DNA of 49,264 bases from an uncultured Clostridia bacterium (GTDB lineage Bacteria > Bacillota > Clostridia > Christensenellales > Borkfalkiaceae), in assembly GCA_947629515.1 (NCBI GenBank), contig CANRDY010000058.1, positions 1 through 49,264 on the forward strand, in the 5' to 3' direction. The notes beneath the pieces were generated by a model. It ran no database searches. It was not told the DNA's origin and saw only the letters and a list, made by a program, of their open reading frames with translations. The position numbers were made by a program, and so were the translations under genes. How positions within the stretch are numbered: position 1 is the first letter of the stretch; each line of letters opens with the position of its first letter. Below are positions 17,599 through 27,900 of this stretch, piece by piece.

Positions 17599-18717
17599 TT
17601 AATCGCCGCCCTTGCCCTTGCCGAGCGAGTCGAAATAGTCCGAAACGGCTCCCTTGCGGTCTTCGGACACGTTGTTGTCGCCGCCGAGCCGGTCGTTAGC
17701 CTCGTCGCGCGCCTCGCCTATCTCGTCGCCGTAGTAGGTGTTGCCGTCGTTTATCTGGTCGCTCGCCTTATCTCTCGAGCCCGACGCGCTCGGGTCGCTC
17801 GTGTCGGGGGAGGGCTCGCCGTCGCCGGGGTCGCCCGACGAAGGTTCGCCGTCGGAAGGTTCGCCGTCCTGAGGCGGTCCGTTGTTGCCCGAGTTGCTGT
17901 CCTGGAAGTTATCCTGCGGTTCGGTGAGATCTTCCACCGTAACGGCGGCAAAGAGCGCCTTGACGCTGATATTCTCGTCGACGTCTATGTCGTGTCTGTA
18001 CGGATCGTCAACGCCGTCGGACCAGCCGATGAACACATAATTCGCGTCGGCGACCGCATAGATCTGCGGCGCGCTCTCGCCCTCGTTCACCGAATAACCA
18101 AGCTCTTTTTGGCTTTCGCCGTCGAACTCGGGGGTGTACTCGATTATTCCGCCCTTGCCCTCGCCCACCGTGTATTTAATGGTGAACACGCGGGCGCGGG
18201 GACCGCCGCCCAACGCCGTTATTCCGCCGGGCAGTATGCCCGCGCAGTGCAGCGAAGAGACCGTCGCCATGCCGAGCGTGAAGAACCCGACGATACAGGC
18301 GGTTACTATAAGCGCGACCGAAACGACTATCTTTACAAGCATATGGTCGACGGAGTTCAACGCCTTTACCGCGTCCTCCCTTTGAACCTTGGCTATGTAC
18401 GAGGTGTCGTTTTCAAGCTCGGTCATGGTCAAAAGCCGCTCTTCGAGCCCCAGCTCGTCGACGCGCTTTGCGATAGACTTTGTGGTGGGGCGGAATTTGG
18501 TCGCGTAAACCACGGGCGCGGTTATGCCCGCCCCCAAAAGGGCAAGCCCCAACGCCACAAAAATTCCGTACTTGAAATCGGCAAGCCACAGTGCGAACGC
18601 CGAAACTATCAGAAGCCCGCCGCCCACTACAAGCCCGCACAAGAGGGCTTTTATCACTCCCTCGCGCGCGATGCGTTTGTGATACTTTGCAAACAAGTTC
18701 TTGTTTCCGTCTGCCAT
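17599..18717 (-). CDS. Membrane protein with external InlB-like domain, first gene of the MoxR/VWA operon
   Basis: A 372-residue protein not recognised as a named family. Two membrane spans (about 22-45 and 50-71) and a third (about 128-152) surround a cytoplasmic helical segment containing KRVDELGLEERLLTMTELE, loosely reminiscent of the DUF4175-type proteins found beside MoxR/VWA genes elsewhere. Residues about 176-258 form one divergent InlB-type repeat (FIGWSDG ... VKALFA), followed by a low-complexity Pro/Asp/Gly/Glu linker (EPSDGEPSSGDPGDGEPSPD) and a charged tail. Start choice: MADGNK, with AAGGAG 6 bases upstream; an ATG-less extension 25 codons upstream lacks a ribosome site. It heads a unit with a consensus promoter and a leader hairpin. 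An InlB-like fold on the first protein and LRR/InlB modules on the last suggest a surface-protein-related task (inference). Confidence 0.82.
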   Translation of the reverse strand: MADGNKNLFAKYHKRIAREGVIKALLCGLVVGGGLLIVSAFALWLADFKYGIFVALGLALLGAGITAPVVYATKFRPTTKSIAKRVDELGLEERLLTMTELENDTSYIAKVQREDAVKALNSVDHMLVKIVVSVALIVTACIVGFFTLGMATVSSLHCAGILPGGITALGGGPRARVFTIKYTVGEGKGGIIEYTPEFDGESQKELGYSVNEGESAPQIYAVADANYVFIGWSDGVDDPYRHDIDVDENISVKALFAAVTVEDLTEPQDNFQDSNSGNNGPPQDGEPSDGEPSSGDPGDGEPSPDTSDPSASGSRDKASDQINDGNTYYGDEIGEARDEANDRLGGDNNVSEDRKGAVSDYFDSLGKGKGGD

Positions 18718-18802
18718 GGTCTGCTCCTTTGCGCAAAATTTGCGCGTGAGTTTTATCCATTTTATGTGTATATATTCAAAATTTATACACATTAATTGCC
18801 TA

Positions 18803-18832
18803 AACCTCTGCGGCTTTTGCGCCGCAGAGGTT
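18803..18832 (-). promoter_or_regulatory. 12-bp hairpin at the 5' end of the MoxR/VWA operon transcript
   Basis: AACCTCTGCGGC and GCCGCAGAGGTT form a perfect 12-bp stem with a 6-base loop. It lies about 5 bases after the predicted transcription start of the downstream unit, so it would be a 5'-terminal stem-loop in that mRNA. For transcripts running on from the giant LRR gene it could be a terminator, but only TTTAGG follows. Either use is possible. Confidence 0.7.
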
Positions 18833-18843
18833 AAGTTTAGTTA

Positions 18844-18872
18844 ATTATATTACATTTTTTATACAATGTCAA
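18844..18872 (-). promoter_or_regulatory. Consensus promoter of the MoxR/VWA-LRR operon
   Basis: Perfect TTGACA and perfect TATAAT with a 17-base spacer, the best promoter in the window. It starts 28 bases after the stop codon of the giant LRR gene. The predicted leader of about 120 bases carries the 12-bp hairpin. Confidence 0.85.
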
Positions 18873-18900
18873 TCAATTTACCGCTGTTGCGGGCGAGGCG

Positions 18901-21900
18901 TTAATCGGTCGCGAGCAACTCGTCGATATTTTGACTGAAATGTAAGGTTGCGGGGCAGGACGAACGCCAATCGACGCCGAGGAGCGAAGATACGGTGTAC
19001 TCGCTGTCTTTGAAGTAGATATTGTTCTGTTCGGTCCAGCCCTCGAACGCGTTGGCGTATACCTGCGTGGTCGCGGTGTAAGGAAGAACCGTACCCTTCA
19101 TGTAGAGGCTCATCTTCGGGTTGCTGCCGAATACTTTGGTGTAGAACCACCAGTCGCATTCGACTATAACCGTTTCGAGGTTAGGGCAACCGCCGAACTG
19201 CGATACGCCCGAAGTCGAATAGATATAGGACGCGCTCGAAGTCGACGACGAATACGTAACGCCGAGCGTTCTGCTCTTTATGGTGAGCTTGGTGAGCGAT
19301 TCGCCCGCGAACACGTTGTCGCCCAGATAGGTGAGACCTTCGGGAATGGTAACTTCGCTTATCTTGGTATCGGCGAACGCGCCTTTGAGAATTTCCACGT
19401 CGGTGGGGATCTCTATCGAGGTTATGCCCGTTCCGCTGAACGCGTAGTCGTTAATCTTTTCGACGGTCCCGGGAATGGTGAACGCGGTGAGAGCCGTGCA
19501 GTCACGGAACCAGTTGTTGCCGATTATAGTCACGTCTTCGCCCAAAGTTATCTGATTGAGCGATTCGCAACCCTGGAACAGGTTCGTCGCGAGCAATTTG
19601 TCGCCGTTGGAAAGAACCGAAGCTACGCACTCGTTGTTTATGGTAACGTGGGTGACCGCGGTGTAGGCGAACGCGTTGTTGCCTATCGTTTCGACCGTTT
19701 CGGGAATTGTGAAGTCGCCCGCTATGCCGCTTGCCTCGAAGGCGTGCTCGTCTATCTTAACTATGTTGTTGGACGAAATGTCGAACGAGGTGAGAGCTTT
19801 GGCGTTTCTGAACCAATACTTGCCGATTACGGTGACGTTGTTCAAAGTGAGATTTGCAAGCGATTCGCAACCGTCGAACAGATAGGTCGGGGTCGCAGTC
19901 GTAGCAATCTGAACATACTGCAAATCTCCGTTGACGGTCGCCGAGGTCAGCTCCATGCAGTTAAGGAACGCGTTGTTGCCGATGCTTGCGATATTTTCGG
20001 GAATGGTCACCGATTGAAGTCCGCTGCCTTCGAAGGCGTTGCTTCCTATCGTCTGACCCTCTTTCAGCTCAATTGACTTCAACGCGGTGCAGCCCTTGAA
20101 CATCTGGTCGCTTATCGTCATGCCCTCTTTGAGCGTTACCGTCGCAAGGGAGGTACAATTTCTGAACACGTACAGACCCACCGTGGTGAGCGCGGGAATA
20201 TCGAGACTTATCTCGGTTACCGAGCTCTCCTCGAACGCGTTCTGTTTTATGGTGGTAACGGCGTCGCCGAGGTTTACCTTGCCTATGTGCTTGTTGCCCT
20301 TGAACGCGTTATCGCCGATTATCTGGGTTCCCTCTTTTACGGTGAAGTCTGCGCTCTGAACCGCGCTCGCGTCGCCGAGGGTGATCACGCCCTCGTCGCT
20401 GACGGTGTAGAACGCGTTGTTTTCGAGAATGATCTGCGAATCTTCTCCGCCGTCGAAGGTGAAGGTGATATTGTCGCAACCGAGGAACACGCCGTAGCCG
20501 AACGAGCTGAGGTACTGAGGTAGGTGAACTTGCTTCAACTGAGTGCCCGCAAACGCGTTATACCCTATCGTCGTGGTGCTGTCGCCGAAAGTTACTTCGG
20601 TAAGTCCGCTGTCCTGGAACGCCGTCTGCTGAACCGTCTGCACGTTGGTGAGGTCTATCGATTTAAGAGCCGTGCAACCCATGAACGCGGAACCCTGAAT
20701 GGTCTTTATAGAGTCGGACAGAGTTACGCTGTCGAGCGCGGTGCAACCGTTGAACATGCTCATATAGATTATGCTGCCGGTGTATGCGCTGAGGTCGACC
20801 GTTTTGAGCTGCGTGCAGTACCTGAACAGATAGTTGCTGAGACCCGTTGCCGTTAAGTTGGCGGGCGCGGTGAACTCCGTAATAGCCGTACCCTCGAACA
20901 CGTTTGAGCCGAACGAAGTTATGCTGTCGGGGATATCGATGGTCTGAAGAGAGGAGCAGTTGAGGAACATGTTGTTGGAGAACTTGGTCACATGGAATCC
21001 CGTGCCGAAAGTTACCTTGGAAAGGTTCGTGCAACCGCTGAACAAGCCCGTTCCCAGGTTGGAGTCGGTGCTTATGCTGCCGGGGATATTCGCGCTCGAA
21101 AGCGACGTGCAACCCTGGAACAAGCTGTTGCCGAGCTTGGTGACGCACTCGGGGATGGTTATCGATTGGAGCGCGGTGCAACCGTAGAACAAGTTGGTGT
21201 TGAGCGTTTCGCCGTTGTAGTCGGGAGCGAACTCGACCGTTTGAAGCGTGGTGCTGTCGCGGAAGGTGTTCTGACCCGAAGCCATGGCGTTCTTGGGGAA
21301 GATGACCTTGGTAAGTTTGGGGGTGTAGACCTCTTCCACTTCCTTGCAGACGAACACGTACGTGCCTATCTTGCTGTCCTTGTCGAACGCGGGCATGGTT
21401 ATGGTCGAGAACCCGCAGTTGCGGAAGGCATACTGACCTAAGATGACAAGTCCGTTAAGTCCGCTTAAATCGAGGTGACCCTTGGCGCCGCTTACGCCCG
21501 TCGCGCCTACTTTGACGTAGTCGAGCTTGTAGCAGTCGGCGAACATGTAGCCGTCTATGTGGGTAAGCCCTTCGGGAAGATCTACCTCTTCGAGGTTGGT
21601 GCAACCCATGAACATATACGAACTCTTGTTCGTGGCTGTCGCCGTGCCGCCCGGTTTAGCCTTGATAGTAGTCCACATGCTGAGGTTCGAGAGGTCTATC
21701 TTCGTCAACGAGGTGCATCCGAAGAACGCCGCGGGAACTATGAACTCGATGGAGTTGGGAAGTTTTACGCTCGTAAGCTCGGTGCAACCCGCAAACACGC
21801 CGCGGGTTATGCCGCTGGTGGTCACGGTCGGGGTCGAACTCGAAGGGAACGAAGTGTTGCCCGTGCCGAGGTTTTTGAGTTTGGTCTGCTTCGAAAGGTC

Positions 21901-24900
21901 GATAGACTGCAATTTGGACATATAGAACGCCGCGTTGCCGATCGTTTCGATAACGCCGTCCTTGGGGAACACGAGCGTAGGCAAGCCCGATTCCTTGAAC
22001 GCGTTTTCGCCTATGTTTTTAATCGTTTCGTTAAGGGTAACGCTCTGAAGTTCGGTCGTGCCCTCGAACGTGTTCTTCGCTATCTCGGTCAGTTTGGTCT
22101 TGCTGAGGTCGATGGTCTTGAGCGGGGTGTTCTTGAACGCGCTTTCGCCTATCTTGGTAAGACCGTCGGGCAGGGATATCGTTTGAAGTTCGGTGTTCTC
22201 GAACATGTTCGCGCCTATCTGAGTGACTTTGGTCTTGCTGAGGTCGATGGTCGTGAGAGCGGTGTTCTTGAACGCGTTTGCGCCTATCGTGGCGAGCTGT
22301 ATTTCCTGTCCGCCCAATACCGTTCTGAACTCAACGGACGCGAGGTTGATGCAATCGAGGAACGCGTTTTCGCCTATTACCTGCAACGAGGTGGGAAGCG
22401 ACAGAGACGTGACGCCTATCTGACCCTTAAAGGCGTTGGCGTAGATCTCTACCGTGCCGTCGGCAACCTGATACGCGTCTTTTGCCTCGCTGTACGCAAG
22501 CATGAGCGTCGTGCCCTTTTCCTTGCCCGTATCTTTTGCCTGCGCCGTGTAGAGAGCCGTGCCGTCGGAATAGAAAGCGGTGTTGTCCTCCGCCACTATT
22601 ATGTTGGTCAAGGCGGGGCACATTGTGAACACGTAGCCGTCGACTTTGCCTTTTTCGTAGCCCTTAAGGTCGGTTACCGAAGCCGAAAGGGTAACGGTGG
22701 TGAGCTTGGTGCAACCCATAAACAGGTTCTTGCCGAGGGTCAGGCTCTTTACTTCTTCTGCGCCGTCGTCGCCCTTCTGTTGGGTAATTTTGGGGAAGGT
22801 GAACGAGGTCAGCCCCGTCGCCGCAAAGCATTCATTAGTTATGGTTTCGAGCTTCGAACCTTCTTCGAACTCAACGCTCGCAAGGCTGCTGCACTTGTTG
22901 AACGTTGAACCGTGCAAACCCGAAGTCGTGTGGTTGTAGCCTATGAAGGTCACCGAAGCGGGAATTTTTATGGTGGTAAGGCTTCTGCAGTTCTCGAAAG
23001 CGTAAAGTCCGAGCTTTGTTACGGTGCTGCCCGTGCCGAAGTCGACGCTTCTGAGCGCGTGGCAGCTTTCGAACGTGCCGTTTTCGATAAAGTCTATATG
23101 GCAGCCGCCCTGGAACGTAACCGTTTCGAGCTGATCGCAGTAAGCAAATGCGTAGCCGCGCGTAGGGCTCGAGCTCGACGTGTCGGTATTTACCATCGAC
23201 GTTACCGAGCTGGGAATGGTTAAGTTCTTTATCGAGGAGTAAGCGAACGCGTACGCGCCGATCTGCGTTAAGCCGTCGGGGAAAGTTACATCCTCGAGCT
23301 CGGAGCAACGATAGAACGCGTCGTCGCCTATTACCTTTAAGTTGTTCCAGGTGATGGTCTTTAACGGGGTGTACGCAAAGCTGTACTTGCCTTGTATCTT
23401 TTCGAGACCCTTAGGCAGAGTTAAGGTGGTTATGCCCGTGTGTGAGAAAGCGTAATCGCCGATATATTTGAGCTTGCTTGCGTTCTCTCCATCGCCGTCG
23501 GTTATGGTGACGGTGGTCAGCTTGGCGTCGTTATTGAACACGTAGCCGCCGTAGTTGTAAGTGGACGTAGAAGATACTTTATACGTGCCCTCCGAGCCGA
23601 TCTTTTCAAGCGAGGCGGGGAGCGTTACCGAAGTGAGTTCGGTGCAGTTCGCGAACGCGCCGTGACCGAGCTCTTTAAGCCTTTCGGGAAGCTCGAGCGT
23701 CTTTACGGGAGTTCCCGTGAACGCGCCGTAGTCGTTGCTGTTGTAGGTTGCGCCCGGCTTTATCAGCAGGTCGACCTTTGCGATCTCCATGGGAGTCGCT
23801 TCGAACGTGATGGTCTGAAGTTTCGCGCACTTCATGAGCGCGCCCAGACCTATCGACGTTACGGTGTAGGGGATCTCTATTTCGGTGAGCCCGTTGCACC
23901 TTGCGAACGCCATGTCGCCTATCACTTCGAGACCCTTGGGAAGGTTTACCGAGGTAAGGTTTTTGCAACCCTCGTAAACTGTGGTAGAAGTCGACTTGTT
24001 GAACGCGAACATATCTATCGTAAGATGATCCGCCGTGTCGTCTTCGAACGTTACCGTCTCTATCTGCGAATCCTTGAACGCGTACGACTTTATCTCGGAT
24101 ACGGTCTTGGGGATCTCGAGCGAACCCGTTTTGCCGACGGGGCAGTACAGAAGCACGTCTATCTCGTCGGAGTCGGCTTTCTTTGCGTACAGAACGCCGT
24201 CTTTCGAAGCGTAATTCTTGTTGCCCTCGGTTACGGTTATGGTCGTAAGAGCCGAGCAACCGTCGAATATCTCGATAGTCGTGTATGCCGAATAGTTGGG
24301 GTAAGACTTGGTATTTGCGTCGTACGAAGTGGTAGCTATAGAAGTTACCGACTTGGGAATGGTGACGCTTGTAAGCAGTTTGCAGTCTTTGAACGCCTGC
24401 GAGCCTATAGTTGTGGTACGCTCGGGAAGCACGATGCTTGCAAGTTTGCGGCATCCGCTGAACGCCATGTTGCCTATGGTGAGCGGAGCGGGGTTGCCGC
24501 TGGCGTCGGCGATGAACGTTATGCTTATAAGTTCGTTGCATCCTCTGAACGCTTCGTTGGCGATGGAGGTCAACGTCTTGGGAAGGGTTATGCCCGTGAG
24601 GTTGGTCTTATCCTTAAATACGTTCGCGCCGACCTCCGTAAGGGTATCGACCGCGTTGTATTCGCCCTGCTTTGCCGCGGGATAGTATACAAGTGAGGTC
24701 TTTTCGCCGTTGTAAACAACGCCCTCCCTGTCGGACCAGTAGTTGGTGTTCTGACTATCGATATTTACGGAGGTAAGTTTTGAACCGAACACGCCCGCTA
24801 TATCGATGTTTGCCACATACTGACCGAAATGCACCGTGGTAAGATAGGTGCTCTTGGAAGTCGTGGCGAACGCGTCTGCCGCAAAGTTAAGCGTTCTTGC

Positions 24901-27900
24901 CGCGTCGCTGCCCGTTTTGGGTGCGCCGCTGTTGACGGTTACCTCTTTGAGTTTGCTCGTTGAACCGAACGCGTTTTTATCGAGCTTGATGAGGTTTTCG
25001 GGAAGCGTGAGTGCGGTTATGCCCGTACCGTAGAACGCCTGCTCGCCTATCGTAAGGTCGACGTCTTTCGCCGTACCCTCGAAAGTGAGCGTTGCGAGAG
25101 CCGAAGCGTGTGCGAACGCGTAGGACTTAATGTTTGTCACATAGCCCGGTATGGTTACTTTGAGAATATTCTTGTTGGAAGCCGCGCTGCCCTGGCTGGC
25201 GTCTCTGAACGCGTGCGAGCCTATCGAGGATACGCCCGTGGGGATCCTGACGTTGGTGCCGTCTTTTGCGGTGGGATAGAATACCAGCTCCTTTGTGCTG
25301 CCTGCAAGCCATTTGCAAAGCACGCCGTCGATAGAGCAGTATTCGCCCGCCGCGCCCGTGTCGCCGACTACGTTGATGGTTCCGAGCAACGAGCACGAAC
25401 GGAACGTGAGGTTGGCTACGTCGTCGCTGTACGTGGTTATCGACGACATCTTCGCGGGAAGGGTCACTTCCTTAAGCGACGTGAGCGAGTAGAACGCGCT
25501 CTTCTGCATGGCGAGAGCAGACGTTCTGGTTTTGGACGCGCTTATGTCGTTGTCGAAGGTTATTTTTTGTATGTTGGAGCAAAGGCGGAACGCCTCGGTC
25601 TGTACCGTGACGACGGTAGAGGGTATTCTGACTTCGGTGATGCCCGAAACGCGGTAGAACGCCCTTGCGAGTATTACCTGCACGCCGTCGGGAACCTGAT
25701 AAATTCCGACGTTCTTGCCGATGGGGAAGTACGCAAGCGACTGTGCGCCGCTTTCGGGATCGAGCGCGATGAGCACGCCGTCGACAGACTTATAATATTC
25801 GTCGGTGACAGCCATCGTTGCGGGAACTATGTTGACCGCGCGGAGCGACGAGCAGCCCGAGAACGCAAGCGCGTCTGCGCCTATCGTTATGTGCCTTACG
25901 CTCGAAGGAATGTTTATCGTTTCGACATTGTTGCAATCGGCGAAAGAGGAAACGTTTACGACGGTTTGACCGAGGTAGGTTTCGGGTACCGTTATTTCTT
26001 TAAGCAGGTTAGTGCCCGTGCCCTTGCTGACCGCATAGCCGCCCGATACCGCGTCGAAGGTGAATACCTCTGCCCAGTGGGCGTGCAGATCGGTTACGGC
26101 TTTGTTGGTGAAAGGTTCGCTGCTCTTGCCGCGATAGTCGGCATACTTCACGCCGCCGCCGTCGGGAGCCGTATACCAGCCCTCGAATACGTAACGAACG
26201 TCGGAGGATTCGGGAACGGGGAGTTCGAGCAACGATTCGAAGTCAACGTCGGCAACGCCGGGTTCTTCGGTCGCCCACGATCCGCCGTGGAGCGCGATGT
26301 GAATGACGTCGGGGGTAAAGCCCGCGTACAGTTCGATATCGGTCTTGTCGGTGAAATAGTACGAGTCGTACAGATGACCCTCGCCCTTTACGCCGTTGGG
26401 TGCGGTGTACCAGCCGTCGAACGTGAAGCTGTCTTTTACTATATCGCTTACGAACTCGACGCGGTCGCCGTCGGCAAGGTATTGGGGATCGACTTCGGCA
26501 ACGTTATAACCCTCGACGTGGAAAGTTACCTTGTACGCCGTTACGGTTATGCTGTTGCCCGAAGCCTCCGCTCCCACGGGGGTTACGGTTATGGTGTTGT
26601 TTTTGCCGTTGAGGGCAACTTTCGCGGAGAAGCCCTCCACCGTCTGAGGTTCGGCGGTGGGAACTACGTCCGAAGTTACCTTTACCTGATATTGGGTAAC
26701 GCCGAATACGGGAGTCCAGCTTACTTCGCCGTCCTTGTAAACGATCGCGGAGATCGTATCCGAGAAAGTTACTTCCTCGGAGGGAAGGCTCGCCGCCGCG
26801 CCCGTGCCCGCGCTTACCGATACGGTGTGGCTCTTGGTCGCGCCGAAGTAGGTCGTAAGATCTGCGCTCGTGCCCGTTACTTCGTGCGCCGCGCCGTCTA
26901 CGGTGAGGGTGTATGTGTTGTTCGCGCCCTCGACCTCGTTCCAGCCGAACGTGGTGCCGCCCGTGAACGTGAGGTTCCGAGGGGTGGCAAGTCTGCTCTT
27001 GGTGTAGCTTAAAGCCGCCGCGGCGGGAGACTTCCAGTTCCTCGCCCTGGGGGTGACTTCTATGCTGTAAGTACCCGCGTTGAGGTACTTCATGTCAAAT
27101 TCGGTAGCCGCGCCGACGTTGGTGGGTTCAACCACAGCCGCGCCGTCTTTGGTTACTTTGACTTCGTACGACTCCGCGCCCGCAACCGCGCTCCAGCTTA
27201 CCTTTTCGGCGTTGCCGTCTGCGGAAAGTCCGCTGACCGCCGCAAGCGTTCTGGTGAAGTTGTAGGGTCTCGAAACGGACGACGCAAAGCCGTCTGCCTC
27301 GGCGTATACCGTGAAGGTTATGCCGTCGTCGCCCATGTCGCAACGGGAGAAGTTATAGCTCGTGCCGTCCAAAGCGAGTTTGGTGTGCACGTTGCGGTGT
27401 CCCGCCAGCCCGCAATTTACGGTTATATAATATTTGGTAGCGTTTTCAACGCCGTTGAAGATAAGGGTGTTTTCTTCTACCTTGAACGAGGAAACCCTTG
27501 CGAGAGCCTTGTTGTTGAAGTAAGCCGTAGTGCTCTCCTCGGTTCCTTCGCAGGACACGGTGACGACATATTCGCCCTCGTCGTGCTCGGCGAAGCTGAA
27601 GGGGAACTGAGCGTTTCCTATGCCGCTTTCGCTTGCAATTACCGTGCCCGCGGCGGTTTTAATCTCTACGGAGTAGCTCTTGTTCAAACCCTGCGAAGCC
27701 CAGGTTACGCCGTCCGCCGAAACGGATACGGGCATAGCCTCGTCGTTATATACCGCAAAGAGCGTGGTATTTTCGGCAAGAGCCATATCCTCGGTGTACT
27801 GATAGCTGAGCTTGTCGGCAGAGTCAAACATGCTGACCCACCAGCCCGTAAAGGTTGCGTCAGCCTTCTGGGCTTCGGGAAGGTTGAATACCTTGCCGCC

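Noticed and set aside
18718-18792. 25-residue N-terminal extension of the first MoxR-operon protein
   Set aside because: The downstream ATG has AAGGAG at ideal distance, while the upstream one has none, and the extension would encode an atypical segment before the first membrane span.
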